Assembly (NCBI GenBank): GCA_937907585.1
Contig: CALCVH010000018.1
Span: 1 to 49,362, forward strand
Direction: 5' to 3'
Length of the DNA stretch: 49,362 nucleotides
Origin: an uncultured Bacillota bacterium
GTDB taxonomy: Bacteria > Bacillota_I > Bacilli_A > Izemoplasmatales > UBA1188
How positions within the stretch are numbered: the first letter of the stretch is position 1; every line of letters begins with the position of its first letter. Below the pieces are notes generated by a model, which worked only from the letters and a program-made list of their open reading frames with translations, ran no database searches and was not told the origin of the DNA. Shown piece by piece: positions 1 to 8,282 of the stretch. The translations under genes and the position numbers were made by a program.

Positions 1-122
1 ACAACGGGTACGTGGTTTTCTAGAATACCAAAAGAGCCGTATTTTCTATCGACTACTCTTAATTCTTTACATTCGTATTCTTTTTCTTTTCCTTTTGGTG
101 AATAGAAAGCCACTTTAATCAT
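1..122 (-). CDS. atpC: F1Fo ATP synthase epsilon subunit, N-terminal part (cut by window edge)
   Basis: The first 41 codons of a gene that runs off the left edge. The ATG (CAT at 120-122) overlaps the TAA of atpD by one base, the usual translational coupling. The translation begins MIKVAFYSPKGKEKEYECKE and continues with YGSFGILENHVP, which matches the beta-sandwich start of epsilon subunits (the GxxGILpnHaP signature). Epsilon sits on the central stalk with gamma and couples or inhibits rotation. The position as last gene after atpD is standard for Bacilli. The C-terminal helical domain cannot be judged here. Confidence 0.9.
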   Translation of the reverse strand, partial: MIKVAFYSPKGKEKEYECKELRVVDRKYGSFGILENHVPV

Positions 123-1537
123 TATTCTTTATAACCCATCTCTTTTGCTTTTTGTATCATATCTTCGATAGTTCCAACATAGCTGAACGCATCTTCAGGA
201 TAATCATCATATTTACCAGTTAATATTTCTTTAAAGCTTCTAATTGTATCTTCAATCTTTACGTATTGGCCTTTATTACCTGTAAACTTTTCCGCAACAC
301 TAAATGATTGACTTAAGAACTTCTTAATACGCCTTGCGCGTTTTACGACCTGTTTATCTGCTTCAGATAATTCATCCATACCTAAAATAGCGATTATATC
401 AAGTAATTCATTATATCTCTGTAAAATAGTTTGAACCTGTCTTGCGACATTATAATGTTCTTCACCTACTATATCTATATTTAATGCTCTAGAAGTAGAT
501 TCTAGTGGATCTACTGCAGGATAAATACCTTCTTCCGCTATTTTTCTTGAAAGGTTAGTAGTCGCATCTAAGTGTGTGAACGCAGTAGCAGGAGCTGGAT
601 CTGTATAGTCATCAGCTGGAACATATACAGCTTGAATAGATGTTATAGAACCGTTTTTAGTAGATGCGATTCTTTCTTGTAGTGCTCCCATATCAGATGC
701 GAGTGTTGGTTGATATCCAACAGCACTCGGCATTCTTCCAAGTAAAGCTGATACTTCTGAACCTGCTTGTGTAAAACGGAAGATATTATCAATAAATAGT
801 AGAACGTCCTGATGTTTTTCATCTCTAAAGTGTTCAGCCATAGTAAGTCCAGTAAGCGCAACTCTCATTCTTGCGCCTGGTGCTTCATTCATTTGACCAA
901 ATACCATTGTGGTTTTATTTATAACTCCAGATTCGTTCATTTCTGTATATAAATCATTACCTTCTCTAGTTCTTTCACCTACACCAGAGAATACTGATAT
1001 ACCACCATGACTAGTCGCAACGTTATGAATTAATTCTTGAATTAATACTGTCTTTCCAACGCCAGCGCCACCAAATAGTCCGATTTTACCACCTTTAATG
1101 TATGGTTCTAATAGATCTATTACTTTTATACCAGTTTCAAATATTTCAACTTTAGCGTTGATATCTTTTAGTTCTGGTGCTGGTCTATGGATAGGCATCA
1201 TCTTTTCAGCTTTTGGAGCTTCTTTACCATCGATTGGTTCACCTAATACATTAAACACTCTGCCTAATGTAGCTTCTCCAACTGGCACAGTGATCGCATT
1301 TCCAGTATCAACAACTTCCATACCTCTTCTTAAACCATCAGTTGATCCCATAGATATACATCTAACAACAGAATTGCCTAAATGTAACGCAACTTCTAAT
1401 GTTAGGTTTATTTCTATACCATCATTATCATTAGCGTTAATATTTATTTTAAGAGCGTTATTTATCGCAGGTAACGTATCTTTAAATTCTACATCTACTA
1501 TACTAGATAGTACTTGTACTATTTTACCTTTATTCAT
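122..1537 (-). CDS. atpD: F1Fo ATP synthase beta subunit (catalytic)
   Basis: Catalytic subunit of the F1 head at the inner face of the membrane; it makes or hydrolyses ATP. The 471-residue length is normal. The P-loop GGAGVGKT lies near residues 153-162, followed by GERTREGNDLY, the Walker B stretch VLLFIDNIFRFTQAG and the ALLGRMPSAVGYQPTL signature. It is preceded by an AGGAGG-like site (aggaggaatcc before the ATG) and sits 11 bp after atpG. All catalytic motifs are present, so the enzyme should be active. Identification is secure. Confidence 0.98.
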   Translation of the reverse strand: MNKGKIVQVLSSIVDVEFKDTLPAINNALKININANDNDGIEINLTLEVALHLGNSVVRCISMGSTDGLRRGMEVVDTGNAITVPVGEATLGRVFNVLGEPIDGKEAPKAEKMMPIHRPAPELKDINAKVEIFETGIKVIDLLEPYIKGGKIGLFGGAGVGKTVLIQELIHNVATSHGGISVFSGVGERTREGNDLYTEMNESGVINKTTMVFGQMNEAPGARMRVALTGLTMAEHFRDEKHQDVLLFIDNIFRFTQAGSEVSALLGRMPSAVGYQPTLASDMGALQERIASTKNGSITSIQAVYVPADDYTDPAPATAFTHLDATTNLSRKIAEEGIYPAVDPLESTSRALNIDIVGEEHYNVARQVQTILQRYNELLDIIAILGMDELSEADKQVVKRARRIKKFLSQSFSVAEKFTGNKGQYVKIEDTIRSFKEILTGKYDDYPEDAFSYVGTIEDMIQKAKEMGYKE

Positions 1538-1548
1538 GGGATTCCTCC

Positions 1549-2409
1549 TTAATTAATGGCGTTAGAACCATTGATTATATCAATCAGTTCAGTCGTGATT
1601 TGATTTTGTCTAGCGTGGTTATATTCAAGAGTTAATTTTTCTTCTATATCTTTAGCGTTATCTTTTGCGTTCTTCATCGCATTCATTCTTGAAGCGTGTT
1701 CTGATGTTTTAGCTTCTAGAATAATCCTATATAAAGAATAATCTACATATAAGTCAATCACTCTATCTAGAACCATTTCTTTTCCAGGTTCATAAATATA
1801 TTCCTGTTGATTTATGTTTTCATCTTTTATAGCGTTTATTGGAAGAATTGGTTCTTCAACTATTTTATTAGTGATTGTATTCACAAATGAAGTATAGAAA
1901 ACAGTAGTTTTTCCTATATTTCCTTCTATATATCCTTTTCTTATGGTATCTGATATTTCAGAAAAGTCTATAAAGAGAATATCGTCTCTAATATTAATGT
2001 TTTCTTCATTAAGTAGATTATATCCTTTTCTTTTTGCGTATGTGAACGCTTTAAAACCAATAGTGGCGATGTAAAACTCATCTTGTGACTTATGATGTTC
2101 TTTTATATACGCATCAAAATGCTTAAATAAAGCGTTATTGTAGTTACCAATTAAACCTCTATCTGATGCGATTAATATATAACATGGTTTAGCTCCATTA
2201 TCTACTAATGTTGGATGAGATAATTCATTTGAATTAGATACTAAAGATATCATCATCCTTTTTATTTCATCAGAAATAGGTCTAAATTGTTTTAGACTCT
2301 TTTCGCTTTTTCTAAGTTTTGATGTAGAAACCATATTCATAGCGTTTGTTATCTGATATGTTTTCTCAGTCGCTTTGATACGTTCTTTGATGAGTTTTTG
2401 ATCTGCCAT
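1549..2409 (-). CDS. atpG: F1Fo ATP synthase gamma subunit (central stalk)
   Basis: Central rotating shaft that links the c-ring to the alpha3beta3 head. The 286-residue protein starts MADQKLIKERIKATEKTYQI, the conserved N-terminal coiled-coil helix, and ends with the matching C-terminal helix (SEHASRMNAMKNAKDNAKDI, then ARQNQITTELIDIINGSNA), which is the most conserved part of the family. The middle (ASDRGLIGNYNNALF) carries the usual DRGLCGgyN motif with I in place of C. Two bases separate it from atpA, consistent with coupled translation. Confidence 0.97.
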   Translation of the reverse strand: MADQKLIKERIKATEKTYQITNAMNMVSTSKLRKSEKSLKQFRPISDEIKRMMISLVSNSNELSHPTLVDNGAKPCYILIASDRGLIGNYNNALFKHFDAYIKEHHKSQDEFYIATIGFKAFTYAKRKGYNLLNEENINIRDDILFIDFSEISDTIRKGYIEGNIGKTTVFYTSFVNTITNKIVEEPILPINAIKDENINQQEYIYEPGKEMVLDRVIDLYVDYSLYRIILEAKTSEHASRMNAMKNAKDNAKDIEEKLTLEYNHARQNQITTELIDIINGSNAIN

Positions 2410-2411
2410 AA

Positions 2412-3917
2412 TTAGAATGTTTGTTTAAATTGATTTATTAATTTATCCATTACTTGAGCGTCTGGTACTTCTTTTGTCTCAAGTATATTTTGAATTACCA
2501 TTTTACCATTGTAATCACTTCTAAAGAAGTTGAGTAATCCTTTTTCAAATTCGCTTACACGTTCTAGTGGAATACTATCTAAATATCCTTTAGTTAAAGC
2601 GTAAATTGAAATTACTTCAAGTTCAACAGGCATTGTTTCATGAACTGGTTGAACCATAAGTTGTAAGGATTTTTTACCTCTTTCAAGTTTTTTAGCTGTA
2701 GCTTCATCTAAGTCAGAACCAAATTGAGTGAATGACTCTAATTCTTGGTAAGAAGCTAAATCTAATCTTAATGTTCCACAAGTTTTCTTAATCGCTTTTA
2801 TCTGCGCAGCGCCACCAACACGAGACACTGATAAACCTGGTTGAACTGCAGGCCTAATACCACTATGGAACAGATTGCTGTTAAGATAGATTTGACCATC
2901 AGTGATTGAAATTACATTTGTTGGAATATAAGCACTGAAATCGCCTGCTTGAGTTTCAATTATAGGTAGCGCAGTTAATGAGCCTCCACCTAATTCTTTT
3001 GATAATTTAGCCGCTCTTTCTAATAGTCTAGAATGAAGATAGAAGATATCTCCTGGATATGCTTCTCTTCCTGGTGGTCTATGTAATAGTAGTGATAGTT
3101 CACGATACGCTACCGCATGTTTAGATAGATCATCATAAATGATTAATGCGTCTTCGCCGTTGAACATAAATTCTTCACCGATTGCTGCACCGCTATATGG
3201 AGCGATATATTGAAGTGGAGCTGGATCTGATGCGTTTGCCGCAACTATTGTTGTATATTCCATTGCGCCATATTTTGTTAAAGTGTCTACTAAGCTTGCG
3301 ACAGTTGATTCTTTTTGTCCAATAGCGACATAGATACAATGAACATTTTTCCCTTTTTGGTTAATTATTGTATCAATCGCAATAGAAGTTTTACCAGTTT
3401 GTCTATCACCAATAATTAATTCTCTTTGACCTCTTCCAATTGGAATTAACGCATCAATAATCTTGATACCAGTTTGAAGAGGAACACTTACTGATTCTCT
3501 TTCGATAACACCAGTTGCTTTTCTTTCGATAGGGCGTCTTTTTGTTTCTCCAAGTGGTCCTTTTCCATCTATAGGTTCACCTAATGGGTTAACAACTCTA
3601 CCAATTAATGCATTTCCAACTGGAACTTCTAAAATATGTTTAGTTGTAGTAACCTTATCGCCTTCTTTAATAGAAGATGTATTGTTTAATAGTATTGCGC
3701 CAACACTATCTCGCTCTAAATTAAGAGCCATTCCATATACATGATTAGGGAATTCTAAAAGCTCACCACTCATGGCGTTATCTAATCCATATATTAAAGC
3801 TATACCATCACCTATAGATGTTACTACGCCAACTTCTTTTGTCTCAGTCTGACTTGAGTAGTTCTTTATCTGAGCTTTTATTAATGAGCTTATTTCACTT
3901 GCGCTTACTCTTTTCAT
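2412..3917 (-). CDS. atpA: F1Fo ATP synthase alpha subunit
   Basis: Non-catalytic nucleotide-binding subunit of the F1 head. The 501-residue protein has the beta-barrel (residues about 25-95), the P-loop GDRQTGKT near 169-176, the VGQKEST stretch and the late signature PAVQPGLSVSRVGGAAQ, all expected of alpha. The start overlaps the end of atpH by four bases (ATGA), so translation is coupled. Length and motifs are fully typical. Confidence 0.98.
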   Translation of the reverse strand: MKRVSASEISSLIKAQIKNYSSQTETKEVGVVTSIGDGIALIYGLDNAMSGELLEFPNHVYGMALNLERDSVGAILLNNTSSIKEGDKVTTTKHILEVPVGNALIGRVVNPLGEPIDGKGPLGETKRRPIERKATGVIERESVSVPLQTGIKIIDALIPIGRGQRELIIGDRQTGKTSIAIDTIINQKGKNVHCIYVAIGQKESTVASLVDTLTKYGAMEYTTIVAANASDPAPLQYIAPYSGAAIGEEFMFNGEDALIIYDDLSKHAVAYRELSLLLHRPPGREAYPGDIFYLHSRLLERAAKLSKELGGGSLTALPIIETQAGDFSAYIPTNVISITDGQIYLNSNLFHSGIRPAVQPGLSVSRVGGAAQIKAIKKTCGTLRLDLASYQELESFTQFGSDLDEATAKKLERGKKSLQLMVQPVHETMPVELEVISIYALTKGYLDSIPLERVSEFEKGLLNFFRSDYNGKMVIQNILETKEVPDAQVMDKLINQFKQTF

Positions 3918-4432
3918 AGGCTCTCCTTCAATTCATCTTTAAATTTTCTAAATTTAGAATCTAACGTCATATCAATCTCTTTAGATTCATAGGCTATTTT
4001 AATTCCTGCGGTTATAGATTTATCAATCTCGTTTGTAATATTGATTTTTCTATTTAATTTGTTTTCTAATTTAATATTCAATTTATCTAAATATTCACTG
4101 CTTAATAAGCTATTAGAATAGACATAGACATCAAGAATATTCTTTTCGTTATCAACTAATATTTGATATTCATCTTTTATTTCATCTAAAGAAGAGAATC
4201 TATCATTATCTATTAACACAAATAAAAAGTCTCTGAATAATCCTTCTTCATAAATCTTAGATATCATTTTCTTTTTTTCTTCCTTTTTAATTTCAGGATG
4301 TAAAAAGAAATTTTTAATATCTTGATCTAATGATTCTACTAGTGAAGTTAGATTATAGAGAATGTCTTCTTTTATTTGTTTATTTGTTGAAAGATCGTAT
4401 AGAGCCTTTGCGTACTCTTGACTAGCTTCCAT
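3914..4432 (-). CDS. atpH: F1Fo ATP synthase delta subunit (OSCP)
   Basis: Joins the peripheral stalk (b subunits) to the top of the alpha3beta3 head. At 172 residues it has the family layout: an N-terminal helical domain beginning EASQEYAKALYDLS (typical AxRYAxALfel pattern) and a C-terminal part ending in SITAGIKIAYESKEIDMTLD, which matches the GG..i...d..iD.Sv signature loosely. It overlaps atpF by one base (TAATG) and atpA by four. The sequence is divergent, as usual for this subunit; position in the operon settles the call. Confidence 0.93.
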   Translation of the reverse strand: MEASQEYAKALYDLSTNKQIKEDILYNLTSLVESLDQDIKNFFLHPEIKKEEKKKMISKIYEEGLFRDFLFVLIDNDRFSSLDEIKDEYQILVDNEKNILDVYVYSNSLLSSEYLDKLNIKLENKLNRKINITNEIDKSITAGIKIAYESKEIDMTLDSKFRKFKDELKESL

Positions 4433-4971
4433 TATTCGCTCTCCTTATCTAATTCATCTAGAACAGAATCATCATATTTAGAAACATCAATTTCTTCAGA
4501 TATCATTTTTTGCGCCATCAAAGAAGCCAAATCAACAACTTCTTCTTTAGCTTCCTTAATTATTAATTCTTTTTCTTTTTTAGCTTCTTCTTTAGAATTA
4601 GAAACAATCTCTTCAGCGCTCGCTTTAGCTTCACCGATGATACGGACCTTTTCTTTAGTCGCAGTATCTTCAGCAGTTCTAATGATATCGTGAGCTTGAG
4701 CTCTTGAATCACTAAGAACTTGTTCTGCTTCAAGTTTCATCGCTTCTGCTTCTTTCTTGATTTCACCAGATTCTTTATATTCGTCTTGGATATTCTTTTT
4801 CTTCTTTTCTAAAAAAGCAGTAACCTTATTCCAGAATAAGAATCTTACAATCAAAACAAGAATAACAGTCGCTAGCAAGTTTATTAATAGTTCCCAGAAG
4901 TTTACACCAAGGGCTTTCTCTACTATTTCACTTAAGCCTTCAAGAGATTCTTTGATGCCATAGAAAACCAT
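4432..4971 (-). CDS. atpF: F1Fo ATP synthase b subunit (peripheral stalk)
   Basis: Membrane-anchored stator stalk. One hydrophobic helix lies at about residues 24-45 (FWELLINLLATVILVLIVRF), followed by a long charged helix rich in E, K and A from about residue 52 to the end, expected to form the coiled-coil dimer. At 179 residues it is slightly longer than the usual 155-170. The N-terminal extension of about 20 residues before the membrane helix contains no signal peptide. It lies between atpE and atpH in the standard order. Confidence 0.95.
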   Translation of the reverse strand: MVFYGIKESLEGLSEIVEKALGVNFWELLINLLATVILVLIVRFLFWNKVTAFLEKKKKNIQDEYKESGEIKKEAEAMKLEAEQVLSDSRAQAHDIIRTAEDTATKEKVRIIGEAKASAEEIVSNSKEEAKKEKELIIKEAKEEVVDLASLMAQKMISEEIDVSKYDDSVLDELDKESE

Positions 4972-5006
4972 AAATTAGAACCTCCTTTTATGGTTTTAAA
5001 ACCTTA

Positions 5007-5273
5007 TTAAACTGCGAACATTAATAAAATCGCAACTAACAAAGCGTATAAACCAGTAGTTTCAGCGATAGCTTGACCAATAATCATTGTAGAAGTGATT
5101 TTTCCTGATGCTTCTGGTTGACGAGCGATTGCTTCACAGGCTTTACCTGCAGCGTATCCTTGTCCTACACCTTGACCCCATCCTGCAGTAACAGCGATAC
5201 CTGCTCCTAAAAAAGCCATACCTTTTTGAAAATATGGAGATGCTTCAGCTAAGAAAGTTAATATATTGTTCAT
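5007..5273 (-). CDS. atpE: F1Fo ATP synthase c subunit (rotor ring), with sodium-type ligand residues
   Basis: Forms the ion-carrying rotor ring. The 88 residues make a two-helix hairpin with the glycine-rich GWGQGVGQGYAAGKA in helix 1, the RQPE polar loop (51-54) and the ion-binding carboxylate Glu71 in helix 2. The surrounding residues are Q38, E71, T72, T73 and Y76. They align one for one with Q32, E65, S66, T67 and Y70 of the sodium-binding Ilyobacter tartaricus ring, with only a Ser-to-Thr change that keeps the hydroxyl. Proton-type rings usually lack this set. Identity of the gene is certain; sodium use is an inference. Confidence 0.97.
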   Translation of the reverse strand: MNNILTFLAEASPYFQKGMAFLGAGIAVTAGWGQGVGQGYAAGKACEAIARQPEASGKITSTMIIGQAIAETTGLYALLVAILLMFAV

Positions 5274-5290
5274 AATGAACCTCCGTTTTT

Positions 5291-5992
5291 TTATAGATTT
5301 TGTTTAATAAACATAGTTGTAAGCATGAAATATACATACATTTGTAATATTCCAAAGAATATATCAAATATCGGATGAAGTATCGCTGTCACAGCGACAG
5401 TTGCGATAGCGCTACCAAGCCAGATATTTAATCCATGGCATATTGATAATAAAATTCCAGCTATTACGACACCACTGAATATATTACCGAACATACGCAT
5501 ACCCATAGATAATGGCGTTGTAATCTCTCCTATTATAGATATAGGGAAAACTAGGAAAGATACAGCCTTCATTGGACCCATAAATCCTTTAATTCTTTCT
5601 TTTATTCCTTGATATCTTAAACCTGTATATTGGAATACTATAAACGCTAGTAATGATAATACTAACGCTAAACCAAGATTAGCGAAAGGTGGATTAAGTC
5701 CAAAACATGATGCAATATTAGCGAGAGTAAGGAATGATGCAATTCCAAGTAAATATGGAGCATACAGTTTCTTTGATACAGTAGGTAATTGTTCATCAAC
5801 AAACTTATTTATAGTATCAACTAAAACAACAGCCAAAAACTTGAGACCCTTTGTTGGTACCTCATCTTTGTCTGGATCCATTTTACTAAAAACGATCCCC
5901 ATCGCAATAAAGAAAACAGCTAATATAATAAATATAATGATAGATGTTTTCATGCTTGCGCTGAAATCGAAATCAAAAGAAATTTTTAACAT
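5291..5992 (-). CDS. atpB: F1Fo ATP synthase a subunit (stator ion channel)
   Basis: Membrane subunit that provides the two half-channels beside the c-ring. It has 233 residues and five to six hydrophobic segments. The essential stator arginine is R166 in MGMRMFGNIFSG, and the last helices contain AILHPIFDIFFGILQMYVYFML, the usual C-terminal signature with Q-x-Y-V. N-terminal residues 1-45 hold the first membrane helix and the polar stretch with FVDEQLP appears near residue 65. Its order between atpI and atpE is standard. Confidence 0.96.
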   Translation of the reverse strand: MLKISFDFDFSASMKTSIIIFIILAVFFIAMGIVFSKMDPDKDEVPTKGLKFLAVVLVDTINKFVDEQLPTVSKKLYAPYLLGIASFLTLANIASCFGLNPPFANLGLALVLSLLAFIVFQYTGLRYQGIKERIKGFMGPMKAVSFLVFPISIIGEITTPLSMGMRMFGNIFSGVVIAGILLSICHGLNIWLGSAIATVAVTAILHPIFDIFFGILQMYVYFMLTTMFIKQNL

Positions 5993-5996
5993 AGTT

Positions 5997-6374
5997 TCAT
6001 TCCTTTTTTATCATTATTAGTGATAATACTAATACCATTAATGGATATTCGCTTATACCGAATATCATATATATAGGATTAAAATCGCTTAGAAAAACCC
6101 CTATTACAATAATTCCACCATATAATAAATATCTAATGAAATAGCTAAATATTGTAAATCTTTTTAATCGTTTAGGGTTGTCCTGTGAGATTTTAATAGT
6201 CATTTTTGTGTGCCAATAATTGAGTATTATGGCAGATGAAGCACCAATCAATAAAGATTTAACTTCAGAATTCTTGTTTCCTGTTATCAAAAGAAGTGCT
6301 ATTGCGAGCACAATCGTAAAAGGTATAATGCATAAAATAGCTTTATCAAATAACGTTATTTCTTTTTTAAACAT
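5997..6374 (-). CDS. atpI: ATP synthase assembly protein AtpI-like membrane protein
   Basis: A 125-residue protein with four predicted membrane helices (about residues 11-30, 38-53, 70-88 and 97-119), the layout of the ATP synthase subunit I family. In other bacteria AtpI helps c-ring assembly or stability and may handle Mg or Na ions. Five bases separate it from atpB, and atpZ-like 6378-6638 precedes it. The sequence is divergent, so the call depends on topology and position between the upp/atpZ genes and atpB. Confidence 0.8.
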   Translation of the reverse strand: MFKKEITLFDKAILCIIPFTIVLAIALLLITGNKNSEVKSLLIGASSAIILNYWHTKMTIKISQDNPKRLKRFTIFSYFIRYLLYGGIIVIGVFLSDFNPIYMIFGISEYPLMVLVLSLIMIKKE

Positions 6375-6377
6375 TCC

Positions 6378-6638
6378 TTACCCATTATTGTTGTTAACTC
6401 TTTTAATAAGATTGTAGATAGGGACGAAAGCGAATAAGAAAAATAAAATGATTAGAAATAAGCATTTAGTTCCAAGCTTCTTATCTAAAAATAATCCTAG
6501 CGCAATCGCTCCGCCCATAAATACAAAGACTTCAAGAATGAACTGGGTAAATATTACATACCCAGTTTTAACATCAATATCTTTATTTTTCTTTTCTTTA
6601 TCTTTATTATTTTGTTCCGAAGATTCTGTCACCAGCAT
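6378..6638 (-). CDS. atpZ: AtpZ/AtpI-family small membrane protein
   Basis: A small protein with a charged, lysine-rich N-terminus followed by two membrane helices. The second half, VFMGGAIALGLFLDKKLGT, matches the G..lG.llD..lgt signature of the AtpZ/AtpI family found at the head of atp operons; in some bacteria it pairs with AtpI. The start is uncertain: the ATG at 6638 follows a TAGG by only two bases and overlaps upp by 32 bases, whereas the in-frame GTG at 6632 is better spaced from AGGTGA. An additional in-frame GTG lies at 6641. Function in the complex is inferred from family and place. Confidence 0.78.
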   Translation of the reverse strand: MLVTESSEQNNKDKEKKNKDIDVKTGYVIFTQFILEVFVFMGGAIALGLFLDKKLGTKCLFLIILFFLFAFVPIYNLIKRVNNNNG

Positions 6639-7233
6639 CACCTAAGCCAGGCATAATATAGCCTTTATCATTTAATCTTTCATCGATTGCGGCGATGAAG
6701 ATATGAACATCTGGATATGCTTTTTCAACTGCTTTAATACCTTCAGGACATCCAACTAAGCACATTAAACGGATGTTGCTATAGCCTCTCTTTTTAACCG
6801 CATCAATAGCTGCTATAGCGCTTCCACCAGTCGCAAGCATAGGATCGCATATTACAACTAATGGGTTTTCTACTTGTGGTAATTTGAAATAATATTCATG
6901 TGGTTCAAGAGTTTCTTCATCTCTATACATACCGATATGACCAATTCTTGCTGTTGGAATCATGTTTCTAACTCCATCAACCATACCGATACCAGCTCTT
7001 AAGATTGGAGCTAAGATAATCTTATTGTTTAATTTTTCCTTATGAAGCTCTACACCAGTAGGAGTATTGTAAGTTTCATCGATTTGATGTGTTTCTAAGT
7101 CTTCAAATACTTTGTAACACATTAGAGACGCAATTTCATCTAAGTTTTCTCTGAATTCCTTAGACTTAGTGTTCTCATCACGCATAAGAGCGAGTTTTAC
7201 CTTAATTAATGGATGGTTTACTACTGTTAACAT
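6607..7233 (-). CDS. upp: Uracil phosphoribosyltransferase
   Basis: Salvage enzyme that joins uracil and PRPP to make UMP in the cytosol. The 208 residues cover the full family length. ILAPILRAGIGMVDG is the conserved PRTase core, VICDPMLATGGSAIAAID is the PRPP-binding loop, and GYIMPGLGDAGDRIFGT is the C-terminal uracil-binding signature. It lies directly upstream of the atp genes, as in Bacillus subtilis, and overlaps rpiB by seven bases. It is not ion-related; the linkage is a conserved synteny of Bacilli. Confidence 0.98.
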   Translation of the reverse strand: MLTVVNHPLIKVKLALMRDENTKSKEFRENLDEIASLMCYKVFEDLETHQIDETYNTPTGVELHKEKLNNKIILAPILRAGIGMVDGVRNMIPTARIGHIGMYRDEETLEPHEYYFKLPQVENPLVVICDPMLATGGSAIAAIDAVKKRGYSNIRLMCLVGCPEGIKAVEKAYPDVHIFIAAIDERLNDKGYIMPGLGDAGDRIFGTK

Positions 7234-7676
7234 TTCATTTCTCCTTCAAAACTTATTATTTCTTTTACTCTTCTTAAGTGTCTTTCTTCATTTGAGAACT
7301 CTGTAGTTAAGAATGTCCTAACTATTTTTAAAGCCTCTTCTTTGGTTTGATTTACTTGTCCTAATGAAACTATGTTCGCATCATTATGTAATTTAGAATG
7401 AGATGCCATATCTTCATTTAGGCACAAAGCGCATCTAATTCCTTTAAATTTATTGGCCGCAATGGTAATTCCAACTCCGTTTGTACAGATTAAAATTCCA
7501 TAATCAGCTTTTTTAGAAATTAAGTCTTCCGCAACCTTTTTAGCGTAAAGTGGATAGTCTACAGATTCTTTGTTGAAACAACCTTCATCCACCATCTCAT
7601 AATCATTTTTTAATTCATTAAGCAGATATTCTTTTAGATCGAATCCGCCATGATCAGAAGCAATCGAAACCTTCAT
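7227..7676 (-). CDS. rpiB: RpiB/LacAB-family sugar-phosphate isomerase (ribose-5-phosphate isomerase B)
   Basis: Interconverts ribose-5-phosphate and ribulose-5-phosphate in the pentose phosphate pathway. The 149-residue protein starts VSIASDHGGFDLKEYL, the family's ASDHaG.elK signature. The active-site loop reads GILICTNGVGITIAANK, where the catalytic cysteine is kept but the usual CGTGiG is CTNGVG. HNDANIVSLGQ and the late R-x-x-R pair (RHLRRV) bind phosphate. It is first in the rpiB-upp-atp operon, with AAAGGAGAAT before the ATG and a TATAAT at 7694-7699. A related aldose specificity cannot be excluded. Confidence 0.92.
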   Translation of the reverse strand: MKVSIASDHGGFDLKEYLLNELKNDYEMVDEGCFNKESVDYPLYAKKVAEDLISKKADYGILICTNGVGITIAANKFKGIRCALCLNEDMASHSKLHNDANIVSLGQVNQTKEEALKIVRTFLTTEFSNEERHLRRVKEIISFEGEMKC

Positions 7677-7693
7677 ACATTCTCCTTTTAAAT

Positions 7694-7699
7694 ATTATA
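7694..7699 (-). promoter_or_regulatory. Probable -10 box for the rpiB-upp-atp operon
   Basis: TATAAT on the minus strand, ending 17 bases before the rpiB ATG. No convincing -35 box stands 17 bases upstream; instead an AT-only palindrome with 12-base arms (7705-7729) covers that place and the stop codon of tsaC. Confidence 0.5.
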
Positions 7700-7721
7700 C
7701 ACTATTTTTTAATTATTATAA

Positions 7722-8282
7722 TTAAAAAAGTTTTATTTTTACGCTGCCCTCTCTAAGCACCTTACCATTGATCGCATCATATACAGTAGATGGGATACCG
7801 CTTAGGTCTTTTCCTTTTACTATATAGTCAACTTTATCTAAATACTTTAATGCATCTATATACTTAGTTATTGGTGGTTCGCCACTTTTATTTAAGCTTG
7901 TCATAATCATAGGTCCAAACTTATCAAGGACCTTTAAAGTCTTCTTACAATCAGGCATTCTTAGCCCAACTGTATCTGATGGAGAAATATATTCTTTAAC
8001 CTTATCGCTCTTTTTAAATATTATAGTAAGGGCGCCAGGCCAATGTTCATTTATTAATGCGTAACTATCAAATGAATTAACAGTTAGTTCATCGACTTGT
8101 TTCATATTAGATACAAGGAGTGAAAAATATTTTTCACTTCCTCTATTTTTAATATCTTTTATTCTTTGCGCAGCCTTTTCACTATTCATTAGTGCGCCTA
8201 ATCCATATACCGTATCAGTTTCAATTATAAAAACTTCATCTTTTAAATTCAGTTTTAAAAAATCTTCTATATCAATTTCCAT
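7722..8282 (-). CDS. tsaC: L-threonylcarbamoyladenylate synthase (YrdC/Sua5 family, short form)
   Basis: Makes the threonylcarbamoyl-AMP used for the t6A modification of ANN-decoding tRNAs. FIIETDTVYGLG at the start and WPGALTIIFK, VGLRMPD and MIMTSLNKSGEPP later are the YrdC-domain signatures; the Sua5 C-terminal domain is absent. The ATG at 8282 is preferred because AGGTGA lies about six bases upstream; an in-frame GTG at 8291 is too close to that site. It overlaps the HAD gene by 11 bases. Its place near rpiB matches the ywlC-ywlF region of Bacillus. Confidence 0.92.
   Translation of the reverse strand: MEIDIEDFLKLNLKDEVFIIETDTVYGLGALMNSEKAAQRIKDIKNRGSEKYFSLLVSNMKQVDELTVNSFDSYALINEHWPGALTIIFKKSDKVKEYISPSDTVGLRMPDCKKTLKVLDKFGPMIMTSLNKSGEPPITKYIDALKYLDKVDYIVKGKDLSGIPSTVYDAINGKVLREGSVKIKLF

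Noticed and set aside
1098..1556. Plus-strand open frame of 152 codons opposite atpD
   Set aside because: It lies fully antisense to a conserved gene, has no ribosome site, and its translation is low-complexity mirror sequence of atpD.
7705..7729. AT-only palindrome after tsaC as a terminator
   Set aside because: Arms of A and T only with one central base cannot form a stable stem, and no T-run follows in the right direction; it is more likely part of the promoter region of rpiB.
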